DNA of 64,000 nucleotides from Peptacetobacter sp900550335 (GTDB lineage: Bacteria; Bacillota; Clostridia; Peptostreptococcales; Peptostreptococcaceae), in assembly GCF_047528295.1 (NCBI RefSeq), contig NZ_CP180001.1, positions 1,364,001-1,428,000 on the forward strand, in the 5' to 3' direction. Shown piece after piece: positions 17,016 through 25,150 of the stretch (position 1 is the first letter of the stretch; each line of letters opens with the position of its first letter). The position numbers and the translations under genes are program-made. The notes under the pieces are model-generated. The model was not told the DNA's origin and searched no databases. It worked only from the letters and a program-made list of their open reading frames with translations.

Positions 17016-17732
17016 ATGGTTATTAGAGAGATTAAAGGTTTGGAAAATGGATATTTTGAAAATATTGAGGGTACTTCTGAGTGGTATTATTCTCATGTTT
17101 CAAGTAAGTCATTTTGTGATTTATATGAGGCCGAGGAGATTGTGAATGATGGATATACTTTTGTTGGGATGAGTTGTGTTCTGATTCATTATCCAGATGG
17201 AAAAGTATTTAGGCCTTTTGAGGTTAGAGAGAATATTTATGTAGAAAAGCCAGTTTTTTTAGATGGGAAGATTTATTTCCTAGAAGTTGATTTTGATAAA
17301 AAAATTATGAGATTAATTTATATAGACAGTGAAGAGCTGCTAAGGGAAAATTTTAAAGATTATAATGAAAATGATGAAGATAAATCTTGTAACATAAGTA
17401 TTGAAGATATAAAGCATGTTGAAACTGAAATTAGTTTATCAGAGGTAGAGGATTGTTATAATTTAATGCTTAAAATTGCTCCAGTTATGATTACACGATG
17501 TGGAAATGAGGGATATTTTGAAATTATTTATCCTGAAAAGAAAAAATATAATATTGAAGCTAGAGAAGGGTTTGATTTTAGAAATGGAGATGATATGTAT
17601 TTTGCTAGTTGGGATGAAAATCCAGAATATGAAGATTTTATAGTTGTTAGAGATTATGAAAGTGGAGAGATTAAGAGAGTAGAGAAGGGAAGTATTTTTA
17701 GAATGCCAAACGGAGAAATGTGGAAGATATAA
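17016..17732 (+). CDS. Hypothetical acidic protein
   Basis: 238 residues, rich in Glu, Asp, Tyr and Phe, with no signal peptide or membrane segment. I do not recognise a family. It has a clear ribosome-binding site (TGGAGGT) and normal codon use, and there is no competing frame. The N-terminal half has repeated beta-like hydrophobic/aromatic strands; the C-terminal end has a repeated-strand look (EGYFEIIYPEKKKY, EDFIVVRDYESGEI). It is isolated: element A lies upstream and element D downstream. A cytoplasmic beta-rich protein is the most that can be said. Confidence 0.75.
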   Translation: MVIREIKGLENGYFENIEGTSEWYYSHVSSKSFCDLYEAEEIVNDGYTFVGMSCVLIHYPDGKVFRPFEVRENIYVEKPVFLDGKIYFLEVDFDKKIMRLIYIDSEELLRENFKDYNENDEDKSCNISIEDIKHVETEISLSEVEDCYNLMLKIAPVMITRCGNEGYFEIIYPEKKKYNIEAREGFDFRNGDDMYFASWDENPEYEDFIVVRDYESGEIKRVEKGSIFRMPNGEMWKI

Positions 17733-17761
17733 ATAAATTTTCTATCTCAATGCAATGAAGT

Positions 17762-17986
17762 AAATGAAATAAAATAACAGGAAACGAGAAAAATAACTTA
17801 TATCAAAATAAAAAATATGGACAAGAGTTATAATTGCTATAAAGCGACAATACTGCAAGCGCCCCATACCTATAAATGTGTTAAAAAATAGGATGGGGCG
17901 CTGAAGCCTGGAGCAAATAGCAATATAACTCTTGTCCTTTTTAATTGTAAAGTTATTTTATTCGTTTCCTGTTTTTATTTCATTTC
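17762..17986 (-). repeat. Structured inverted-repeat element, copy D
   Basis: An inverted repeat of about 225 bp with the conserved core on the minus strand. On the plus strand the core reads GCGACAATACTGCAAGCG (17844-17861) and CGCTGAAGCCTGGAG (17899-17913), enclosing a GCGCCCCAT / ATGGGGCGC stem and the loop TATAAATGTGTT (reverse of AACACATTTATA). The next stem is GGACAAGAGTTATA / TATAACTCTTGTCC. The outermost arms (17762-17799 and 17950-17986) include the last ten or so codons of the sulfurtransferase gene. The element is therefore 3' of that gene and in its orientation. Confidence 0.85.
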
Positions 17987-18812
17987 CTTCATAAGTAATC
18001 CAGTCAGAAAAACTTCCCGGATATATTTTATGTGGTACATCAAACTGTCTTAGTGCTAAACTGTTGACACAAGCAGCTATGCCAGAACCACAAGATAAAA
18101 TTATCTCCTTATCAGTACCGATTAAATCTTTAAAATGTTCCTTTAAAAATTCACAATCTTTATATGAACCATTTTCAAAATTATCGTTTAAAATATCATT
18201 GAAGAAATAGTTCTTAGCACTTGGAATATGTCCAGCTTTAGAATAAGCAGGTTCAACTATTCCTTGGTATCTCTCATTTGAACGAGAATCTATTATTATA
18301 GTATTAGGATCGTATAATCTCGCCTTAACATATTCCATATCTACTATCATATTTTCATCTAAATCTAAAGTTATTTTCTTATCTGTATGATTAGCCTCAG
18401 GTATTTCAGATTCTAATTTTCCTCCTGCATGTAAAAATGATGGAATACCTCCATCTAAAACATCTACGTTTTTAATTCCCATATACATAAGCTGATACAT
18501 AAGTTTTGAAGGCCCATTTAAATCACCTTCATCATAAGTAACGATGTATGTATTGTTATCTATTCCCATTTTTTCTAATTTAGCAGCAAGTTCTTTTGGG
18601 TCTGCAAGTGGGTTGAACCCACCATGTTCAGTTATTGGAGCGGATAAATCTTTATCCACATCTAATATATAAGCTCCTTTAATATGACCTTCTTTGTAAG
18701 CTCTAGCGCCGTATTCTCTATCAAGTAGATTAAATCTACAGTCGATAAGAACCATATCCTCATTATTTTCTAATTTTTTTATTAAATCAGTTGCTGATAT
18801 TAAATTTTTCAA
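17958..18812 (-). CDS. Sulfurtransferase with two rhodanese domains
   Basis: 284 residues made of two rhodanese domains. The N-terminal one (about 1-130) has YDEGD at the active-site position and is inactive; the C-terminal one (about 155-280) has the loop C241-GSGIAAC with catalytic Cys241. Family members transfer sulfane sulfur from thiosulfate or 3-mercaptopyruvate to cyanide or thiol acceptors. The loop alone does not decide between substrates. Single gene with GGAGGCGA as ribosome-binding site. The last ten codons form one arm of repeat element D, so the 3' end of its mRNA is probably folded into a long stem. Confidence 0.92.
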   Translation of the reverse strand: MKNLISATDLIKKLENNEDMVLIDCRFNLLDREYGARAYKEGHIKGAYILDVDKDLSAPITEHGGFNPLADPKELAAKLEKMGIDNNTYIVTYDEGDLNGPSKLMYQLMYMGIKNVDVLDGGIPSFLHAGGKLESEIPEANHTDKKITLDLDENMIVDMEYVKARLYDPNTIIIDSRSNERYQGIVEPAYSKAGHIPSAKNYFFNDILNDNFENGSYKDCEFLKEHFKDLIGTDKEIILSCGSGIAACVNSLALRQFDVPHKIYPGSFSDWITYEGNEIKTGNE

Positions 18813-18974
18813 AAAAATCGCCTCCGTATTATATCTACAATAAATATTAATTTAAATATCATAGAATAAACATATTATATAGGTGTTAAAAAATTCACCT
18901 TATACTTTAATATTAGTACAAAAGGGATAACTAGTAAATATATATAAAAACAAAAAATAATTTTTTTAAATTTA

Positions 18975-19003
18975 TTGACACAGATAGGAATATAGTATAT
19001 ATT
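18975..19003 (+). promoter_or_regulatory. Promoter of the GntR-ABC operon
   Basis: TTGACA (18975-18980), a 17-bp spacer and TATATT (18998-19003), a near-consensus sigma-A promoter. Confidence 0.8.
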
Positions 19004-19013
19004 CTAGTTAAGG

Positions 19014-19033
19014 AGTTAGTTACTTAACTAACT
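19014..19033 (+). promoter_or_regulatory. Probable GntR (YtrA-type) operator
   Basis: A perfect inverted repeat AGTTAGTTA-CT-TAACTAACT lies just downstream of the predicted transcription start, 64 bp before the GntR gene. Position and symmetry suggest autorepression of the operon by its own regulator. The binding itself is inference. Confidence 0.7.
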
Positions 19034-19096
19034 AACTAATAAACAAAGAATTGAATTCAATCAAATAAAAATAATTATTTGAGAAAGGAGGCTCCT

Positions 19097-19456
19097 ATGA
19101 AATTTGTTTTAAACGGAGAAGAACCTATATTTATACAGATAGCTAGGGCGATAGAGGATGAAATACTCATAGACGGAATAGGAGAAAATGAACAAGTACC
19201 CTCTACAACCGAGATTTCAAAGACGTATGAGATAAATCCAGCTACAGTATTAAAGGGAATGAATATATTGGTAGATCAAGAAATACTATACAAAAAAAGA
19301 GGTAGGGGAATGTTCGTGGCAGAAGGAGCAAAAGAAATAATAAAAAAAGCTAGAAAAGAAAAGTTTATAAATGAATCGCTAGTATCTTTTATGGAAGAAG
19401 CTAAAAAATTAGGAATAAGCAGAGAAGAATTAATAGACATAATTAGAAAAGAATAA
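19097..19456 (+). CDS. GntR family regulator (YtrA subfamily)
   Basis: 119 residues: a GntR-type winged helix (about 1-75, with PIFIQIARAIEDEIL, the EQVPSTTEIS helix and NPATVLKGMNIL recognition region) followed by a short helical tail, the hallmark of the YtrA subfamily, which regulates ABC transporters encoded downstream. Start ATG 19097 is chosen for the AAAGGAGG at 19084-19091; an upstream TTG at 19079 overlaps that site. It is followed by an ABC ATPase and a membrane protein, with a strong promoter and a palindromic operator upstream. Confidence 0.9.
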   Translation: MKFVLNGEEPIFIQIARAIEDEILIDGIGENEQVPSTTEISKTYEINPATVLKGMNILVDQEILYKKRGRGMFVAEGAKEIIKKARKEKFINESLVSFMEEAKKLGISREELIDIIRKE

Positions 19457-19618
19457 TATGTAGAATAGAAAAGAACAATATTTAGAAAAAATTAGATACA
19501 GAAAATAATGAGGTATATACAATAAATATAAATAAAAGAGTAGAAAATAAAAAACATAAATAAGAGAGTGTAAATAAAGAAAAATTGTAAACAATATAAA
19601 TGAAAAGGAGGAATCATT

Positions 19619-20491
19619 ATGAGTGCAACTCTTAAAATACAGGGATTGAGCAAGAAATTCGGCAAACAAGTAGTACTAGATAACATAAATTTAGAAATAG
19701 AGCCTGGACATATATATGGAATACTTGGTAGAAATGGCACAGGAAAAACAACTATTTGCAATATAATAACAGATAAACTATTTGCAGATAATGGAGAGGT
19801 TACATTGGATGGAGAAAAAATATCAGGGAATCCAGAGCAGTTAAAAAGAATATGCCATGTAAAAGAAGCCGATGTTTTTTCTGCAGATACTAAGGTCAAA
19901 GATATATTCAAAACATATAGCTATTTCTTTGAAAATTACGACAAAGAAACTGAAGAAAGACTAGTTAAAAGATTTGGCATAAATACTAAAAAAGCATACG
20001 GAAAGCTTTCAAGAGGACAAAAATCGGCTGTAACAGTTACAGCAGCTCTTGCATCAAATGCAGAAATAACAATATTTGACGAACCTACTACAGGACTAGA
20101 TGTAGCCAACAGAAAAATATTCTATGAAGAGTTAATGGAAAAATACTCAGAAGATATGGGGACATACATAATAATAACTCATCAAGTTGGAGAAATAGAA
20201 AGAATAATAGAAAAGTTGATAATAATAGACAAAAATAAAATTGGTGCATATGAAGATGTGGATAATTTCAAAAGTAAATCAAACTTATTATCTGGTAAAG
20301 AAGAAGATTTAAAGAAATTATCATTCTACGGAGATTCAAAGGAATTTAAACAGTTTGGATCTACAAAGACAATTTTCTACTATGGAAATATCTCAGGTGA
20401 TGATTTAGAAACAATAAAAGAAAAGAGTATAGAAGTTGGGAAGGCAGAATTTGAAGATGCATTCGTAACAATTACGAAAGAGGTGAATTAA
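19619..20491 (+). CDS. ABC transporter ATP-binding protein
   Basis: 290 residues. Walker A GRNGTGKTT (near residue 40), signature LSRGQKS, Walker B ITIFDEPTTGLD and the downstream switch His in IIITHQVGE are all present. A C-terminal extension of ~80 residues follows the ATPase core. It pairs with the membrane protein that starts 2 nt after its stop. YtrA-type operons usually encode ABC systems responding to cell-wall-active compounds; the substrate here is unknown. Gln codons here include CAA, unlike the housekeeping genes. Confidence 0.93.
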   Translation: MSATLKIQGLSKKFGKQVVLDNINLEIEPGHIYGILGRNGTGKTTICNIITDKLFADNGEVTLDGEKISGNPEQLKRICHVKEADVFSADTKVKDIFKTYSYFFENYDKETEERLVKRFGINTKKAYGKLSRGQKSAVTVTAALASNAEITIFDEPTTGLDVANRKIFYEELMEKYSEDMGTYIIITHQVGEIERIIEKLIIIDKNKIGAYEDVDNFKSKSNLLSGKEEDLKKLSFYGDSKEFKQFGSTKTIFYYGNISGDDLETIKEKSIEVGKAEFEDAFVTITKEVN

Positions 20492-20492
20492 G

Positions 20493-21230
20493 ATGACAGC
20501 ATTAAAACCTTACTTAAATTACTTAAAAATAAATATGAAGACATATTTTTTAGTAGTAACAACTGTAATGTTATTAATACTAGGAATTGGATTTGTTATG
20601 AGTTATATATACTTAGATTCAGTTCAGGGTGGAGCAGCTACAAAAGCTGGTGGAATGTCATTTAGCTCTATGTATGGTAGTATGTCTGGTGTAGCCATGG
20701 TATATGGAATACTACTTTCTACTGTAGAATTTAGTACAATGATGAATATGAGGGCAGATAGAAAATCTATAATAATTGCATCAACAATATCTTTAATAGA
20801 ATTTACAATTATCAGTATGATAATATTCTCAATACTTCTAATAGGAGCTGAAAACTTAATGCAAGCAATAAGCCCAATACCTTTAGTATATAAAAGATTG
20901 GATATTATGGAGTATTTAGGATTGATAATAATTCAGTCTTCTGTAGGACTTGTTTTAGGAGCATTATTCTATAGATTTGGTGGACTAAAAATGATAATAG
21001 GAATTACTGTATTAGCATCAATAATAGTACTATTTGGTGTAAGTCCAAGTAGTTTTATACAGGCACTGGGGTATAAAATATTATACTATATTGAAATTGC
21101 TTTAGAAAATTATGAAGTTATATTAACAGTTATATTTACTCTATTGATGTATACTATTTACTGGTTAATTATGAGAAAAGCACCTATAAAAGAATACTCT
21201 AAAAAGAATTTTCTTAGAATAGATGAATAA
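20493..21230 (+). CDS. ABC transporter membrane subunit
   Basis: 245 residues with about six hydrophobic segments, no conserved motifs beyond an ABC-2-like layout. Its start follows the ATPase stop by one nucleotide, so the two are a translationally coupled ATPase/permease pair under the YtrA-type regulator. Probably forms a small exporter or sensor. An intrinsic terminator follows. Confidence 0.85.
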   Translation: MTALKPYLNYLKINMKTYFLVVTTVMLLILGIGFVMSYIYLDSVQGGAATKAGGMSFSSMYGSMSGVAMVYGILLSTVEFSTMMNMRADRKSIIIASTISLIEFTIISMIIFSILLIGAENLMQAISPIPLVYKRLDIMEYLGLIIIQSSVGLVLGALFYRFGGLKMIIGITVLASIIVLFGVSPSSFIQALGYKILYYIEIALENYEVILTVIFTLLMYTIYWLIMRKAPIKEYSKKNFLRIDE

Positions 21231-21261
21231 TTTTTAAGATTATAATACATTTTGTAAACTT

Positions 21262-21313
21262 ATGAAACGGTTTGAAGTTTTAAAATTATCAAAGCTTTAA
21301 ACCGTTTTTTATT
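21262..21313 (+). terminator. Terminator of the GntR-ABC operon
   Basis: AAACGGTTT (21265-21273) pairs with AAACCGTTT (21299-21307), with inner GAAG/CTTT pairing and a T-run. Confidence 0.85.
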
Positions 21314-21809
21314 TTTTGTGCTAACAAGTACAGAATACAATACAGAATGTTAAAAATATATTGAAATTAGGCTATTACAAGGTTTTAGCATATTTATAAA
21401 TTTAAAAATATTCAGAAAAATATTTTTTTATAATAAATTATCAAAAAAGTTTCTTATAATAAATAGCAATAATGATAAAAAAATATAATAATAAAATGGA
21501 AATAAAAATAAAAAATTAACAAAATAAATAGATGAATTGTAGGGTAAAAATGCCTAAATTCCAACTGTTTTATAAAATTTAAAAGTGAAAATATCAAAAA
21601 AGTATGGACAATAGATTGTTAAAAAAACGCATAAATACATATAAAAAAATAAATATTTAAAAGATTGTTAAGATATAATTACTATCATTATGAACAAAAA
21701 TATAGTATAATTAAAAATAAGAATTAGAAGATTTATAATTCATGAAATTTTAGAAATTTTATGAAAAAGTATAAATTTTACTCTTTTAATAAAGATAGGA
21801 GAATGTGAT
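21314..21809 (+). other. AT-rich intergenic region upstream of the Nfn-like gene
   Basis: About 500 bp with very high AT and no ORF. TATAAT-like sequences occur at 21674-21679 and 21706-21711, without convincing -35 boxes. No inverted repeat or riboswitch was recognised. The length suggests an undetected leader or operator region. Confidence 0.4.
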
Positions 21810-24089
21810 ATGAGTTTTAGAATAGTAAAAAAAGAACGCTTAACAGACAAAATTTTTGCAATGGAAATTGAAGCTCCTAGAGTTGCCAAGGCAGCTAACC
21901 CTGGTCAGTTTATAATCATCAAAATAGATGAAAAGGGTGAACGTGTTCCTCTAACAATAGCTGACTATGATAAAGAAAAAGGTACAGTTAAAATAGTACT
22001 GCAGACTGTTGGTGCATCAACAATAAAACTTGCTGAGATTGAGGAAAACGATTTCGTCAATGACTTTGTTGGTCCTCTAGGAAATCCAAGTGAATTTATT
22101 TATGAAGATATAGAAGAACTTAAAAAAGAAAATATCATATTCGTAGCCGGTGGTGTAGGAGCTGCTCCAGTTTATCCACAGGTTAAATGGTTAAAAGAAC
22201 ATGGTATAGACTGTGATGTTATCATAGGTGCTAGATCTAAAGACCTTATAATATTAGAAGATGAAATGAAAAAAATAGCTAGAGATGTTTATGTGTCTAC
22301 TGACGATGGCTCTTATGGATTTAACGGAAGAGTTACAGATTGTTTAAAAGATTTAATAGATAATAAAGGTAAAAAATACACTAGAGCAATAGTTATCGGT
22401 CCAATGATAATGATGAAATTTATGTGTATGCTTACTAAAGAACTTAATATACCAACTACAGTAAGTTTAAATACTATAATGGTTGATGGTACAGGTATGT
22501 GTGGTGCATGTCGTGTTACTGTTGGTGATGAAGTTAAATTTGCTTGCTGTGATGGACCAGAATTTGACGGACATCTTGTAGATTTCGATGAAGCTATGAG
22601 AAGACAGACAATGTTCAAAACTCCTGAAGGTAGAGCTATATTAAAAATAGAAGAAGGAGATACTCACAGCCATGGTGGATGTGGATGTCAGGAAGATAAG
22701 AAAAAATCAATAAGAGTTCCAGTAAGAGAACAGGATCCAAAAGAAAGAGCTAAAAACTTTGAAGAAGTTTGTTTAGGATATAATAAAGAAGAAGCAATGA
22801 GAGAAGCTGAGAGATGTCTAAACTGTAAGAATCCTAGATGTGTTAAGGGATGTCCAGTAAAAATAAACATACCAGCATTTATATCTAAAGTTAAAGACGG
22901 AGATATAGAAGGTGCTGCAAAAGTAATATCTATATCAAGCTCACTTCCATCTGTTTGTGGTCGTGTATGTCCACAGGAAAGCCAGTGTGAAGGTCAGTGT
23001 ATAGTTGGTATAAAAAATGACCCATTAGCAATAGGTAAACTAGAAAGATTTGTTGGTGACTGGTCTAGAGAAAATGGAGTTAGCTTTGGTGTAGAAGAAG
23101 AATCAAACGGAATAAAAGTTGCAGTAGTAGGTAGTGGACCTTCAGGTCTTGCTTGTGCTGGAGACTTAGCTAAAAAAGGATACGATGTTACAATATTTGA
23201 AGCATTCCATGAAGCTGGTGGAGTTTTAACTTATGGAATACCAGAATTCAGACTTCCAAAACAGAAAGTTGTTCAGTCAGAAATAAACAATATCAAAAAA
23301 TTAGGTGTTAAAATAGAAACTAACGTTGTTATAGGTAGAACTATAACAGTAGATGAATTAATAGAAAATGAAGGATTTGAAGCTATATTCATAGGTTCAG
23401 GAGCAGGACTTCCAACATTTATGGGAATACCAGGAGAAAATGCAAATGGTGTTCTTTCTGCAAATGAATACTTAACAAGAGTAAACTTAATGAAAGCTTA
23501 TGACGATTCTTATGACACTCCTATAAATATAGGAAAGAAAGCTGCTATAGTTGGTGGAGGAAACGTTGCAATGGATGCGGCTAGAACTGCACTTAGATTA
23601 GGCTCAGAAGCTTCTATAGTATATAGAAGAAGTGATAAAGAACTTCCAGCAAGAGCAGAAGAAGTACATCATGCTAAAGAAGAAGGAATAATCTTCCATA
23701 CATTAACTAATCCAAAAGAAATATTAGTAAATGAAGATGGTTCTATAAGAGGTATGATATGCGTTAAGATGGAACTAGGTGAACCTGATGAATCAGGAAG
23801 AAGAAGACCTATAGAAATACCAGGTTCTGAGTTTGAAATGGAAGCAGATACAGTTATAATGGCGCTTGGAACAAGACCAAATCCATTAATATCTTCAACA
23901 ACTAAAGGACTAGATGTAAATAGAAAGAAATGTATAGTAGTTAATGAAGACGAACAGACTTCTAAAGAAGGTGTATATGCAGGAGGAGATGCTGTAACAG
24001 GTGCTGCGACAGTAATATCTGCTATGGGTGCTGGAAAAACAGCAGCAGCTTCTATAGATAAATATTTAAAAGAAAAACATTCAAAATAA
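21810..24089 (+). CDS. Fused NfnAB-type NADPH:ferredoxin oxidoreductase (FNR-like subunit plus GltD-like subunit)
   Basis: 759 residues. Residues 1-~290 are a ferredoxin-NAD(P) reductase-like subunit related to DHOD electron-transfer PyrK, with a [2Fe-2S] cysteine cluster (CGACRVTVG then ACCDG). Residues ~300-759 resemble the glutamate-synthase small subunit: two cysteine-rich cluster motifs (CLNCKNPRCVKGCP, CGRVCPQESQCEGQC), FAD site GSGPSGLACAG and NADPH site GGGNVAMDAA. In anaerobes the separate subunits (NfnA, NfnB) bifurcate electrons between NADH, ferredoxin and NADPH; here both are in one polypeptide. No glutamate-synthase large subunit is nearby, which favours the Nfn role over glutamate synthesis. 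Confidence 0.88.
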   Translation: MSFRIVKKERLTDKIFAMEIEAPRVAKAANPGQFIIIKIDEKGERVPLTIADYDKEKGTVKIVLQTVGASTIKLAEIEENDFVNDFVGPLGNPSEFIYEDIEELKKENIIFVAGGVGAAPVYPQVKWLKEHGIDCDVIIGARSKDLIILEDEMKKIARDVYVSTDDGSYGFNGRVTDCLKDLIDNKGKKYTRAIVIGPMIMMKFMCMLTKELNIPTTVSLNTIMVDGTGMCGACRVTVGDEVKFACCDGPEFDGHLVDFDEAMRRQTMFKTPEGRAILKIEEGDTHSHGGCGCQEDKKKSIRVPVREQDPKERAKNFEEVCLGYNKEEAMREAERCLNCKNPRCVKGCPVKINIPAFISKVKDGDIEGAAKVISISSSLPSVCGRVCPQESQCEGQCIVGIKNDPLAIGKLERFVGDWSRENGVSFGVEEESNGIKVAVVGSGPSGLACAGDLAKKGYDVTIFEAFHEAGGVLTYGIPEFRLPKQKVVQSEINNIKKLGVKIETNVVIGRTITVDELIENEGFEAIFIGSGAGLPTFMGIPGENANGVLSANEYLTRVNLMKAYDDSYDTPINIGKKAAIVGGGNVAMDAARTALRLGSEASIVYRRSDKELPARAEEVHHAKEEGIIFHTLTNPKEILVNEDGSIRGMICVKMELGEPDESGRRRPIEIPGSEFEMEADTVIMALGTRPNPLISSTTKGLDVNRKKCIVVNEDEQTSKEGVYAGGDAVTGAATVISAMGAGKTAAASIDKYLKEKHSK

Positions 24090-24137
24090 TTATTTAGTAT
24101 ATACATATGAAATTGATAAAAATTTAATATCATAAAA

Positions 24138-24176
24138 AATACAGTGGCTAGACATTTGGCCACTGTATTTTTTTGA
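24138..24176 (+). terminator. Terminator after the Nfn-like gene
   Basis: AAATACAGTGGC pairs with GCCACTGTATTT, followed by a T-run. Confidence 0.92.
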
Positions 24177-24431
24177 AAATTTTATTTAGAGAGCTTTAAC
24201 TTTTGCTACAAAAGAACTATAATAGAAAAGGAGATAATTGTAATAAAATCATCAAATAATAAATATTGTTAATTGGTTAAAAATTTAAAAAAATAAATAC
24301 AAAAATTGTTACAAAATCTTTACTTTTTTTTAATTTTAAGGTAAGCTAAATTTAGGGATATATGGTTACATCACTTTGACTATAACTGACTTAAATTGAT
24401 TAAAAGTTTTTCGATAAGGAAGGAGAGAACT

Positions 24432-24893
24432 ATGTTAAAAAAAGAAGATGTTATAAGATATTCAGCAGGAATCCACTTCTCTCAGGAGAGATTATTTAAT
24501 GCTTTTTTAAGAGAAAAAGGAATAAAAAATATATCTATATCTAAATTCAGAGTTCTTGAAGTATTATGGAAGAATAAAGAAGAAGGAATCGTTTTCAGTG
24601 GAATATGCCAGGAAACAGATCTTGCAAAATCAACAGTTTCAATAATGCTTTCAAATATGGAAGAACAAGGGCTTATATATAGAGTAGCTCAGGGAACAGA
24701 TATTCAGAATGTATTATTCTATCCAACAGAAGAAGGATGCAAATACAAAAATGAATACTATGAAATAATGGACAAAATATACGAAATCATATACGAAGGT
24801 GTAAGTGAAGAAGAAAAAGAAGTATATGAAAAAGTATTAACAACAATAACTGAAAACTATAAAAAGAGAATATATAAGAAAAAAAGAAAATAG
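24432..24893 (+). CDS. MarR family transcriptional regulator
   Basis: 153 residues. A winged helix spans about residues 35-105, with ISKFRVLEVLWK, the recognition helix region LAKSTVSIMLSNMEEQGLI, and a wing. Flanking helices would form the dimer interface. Family members sense small molecules or oxidants. The ATG at 24432 follows AAGGAGAG, so the upstream in-frame ATG at 24396 is unlikely. It is isolated: PepX downstream is convergent. A terminator at 25112-25142 serves both. Confidence 0.88.
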   Translation: MLKKEDVIRYSAGIHFSQERLFNAFLREKGIKNISISKFRVLEVLWKNKEEGIVFSGICQETDLAKSTVSIMLSNMEEQGLIYRVAQGTDIQNVLFYPTEEGCKYKNEYYEIMDKIYEIIYEGVSEEEKEVYEKVLTTITENYKKRIYKKKRK

Positions 24894-25111
24894 TTTACTT
24901 TTATTAAAGAAATATAAATATTAAAAAATTGACTCAAGGTGTAGAACTAGGTTTTATGTTTTGGAAAACTGAATAAAGTAAATTTAAGCAGAAAAAGAAT
25001 AGGATTACTTAGGTCAGAGAATCGAAGGTGACTAACTGGAAGATAACTGAGTAGGGTAATATTGTTTTATTATTTGAATAGAAAATAGATTGATAGAACT
25101 TGTATATTACA
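24894..25111 (+). other. Non-coding stretch after marR
   Basis: 218 bp without an ORF. A short imperfect inverted repeat (TTAGGTCA ... TGACTAA, near 25008-25035) was noticed. Nothing matches a known RNA family that I can recognise. Confidence 0.3.
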
Positions 25112-25142
25112 AAAAAACCAGTACATTATGTACTGGTTTTTT
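25112..25142. terminator. Bidirectional terminator between marR and pepX
   Basis: AAAAACCAGTACA pairs with TGTACTGGTTTTT; A-run and T-run flank both sides, so it can serve both convergent genes. Confidence 0.9.
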
Positions 25143-25150
25143 ATTATGTC

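Noticed and set aside
24894..25111. Possible small RNA after marR
   Set aside because: Only one short imperfect inverted repeat and no recognisable promoter or motif.
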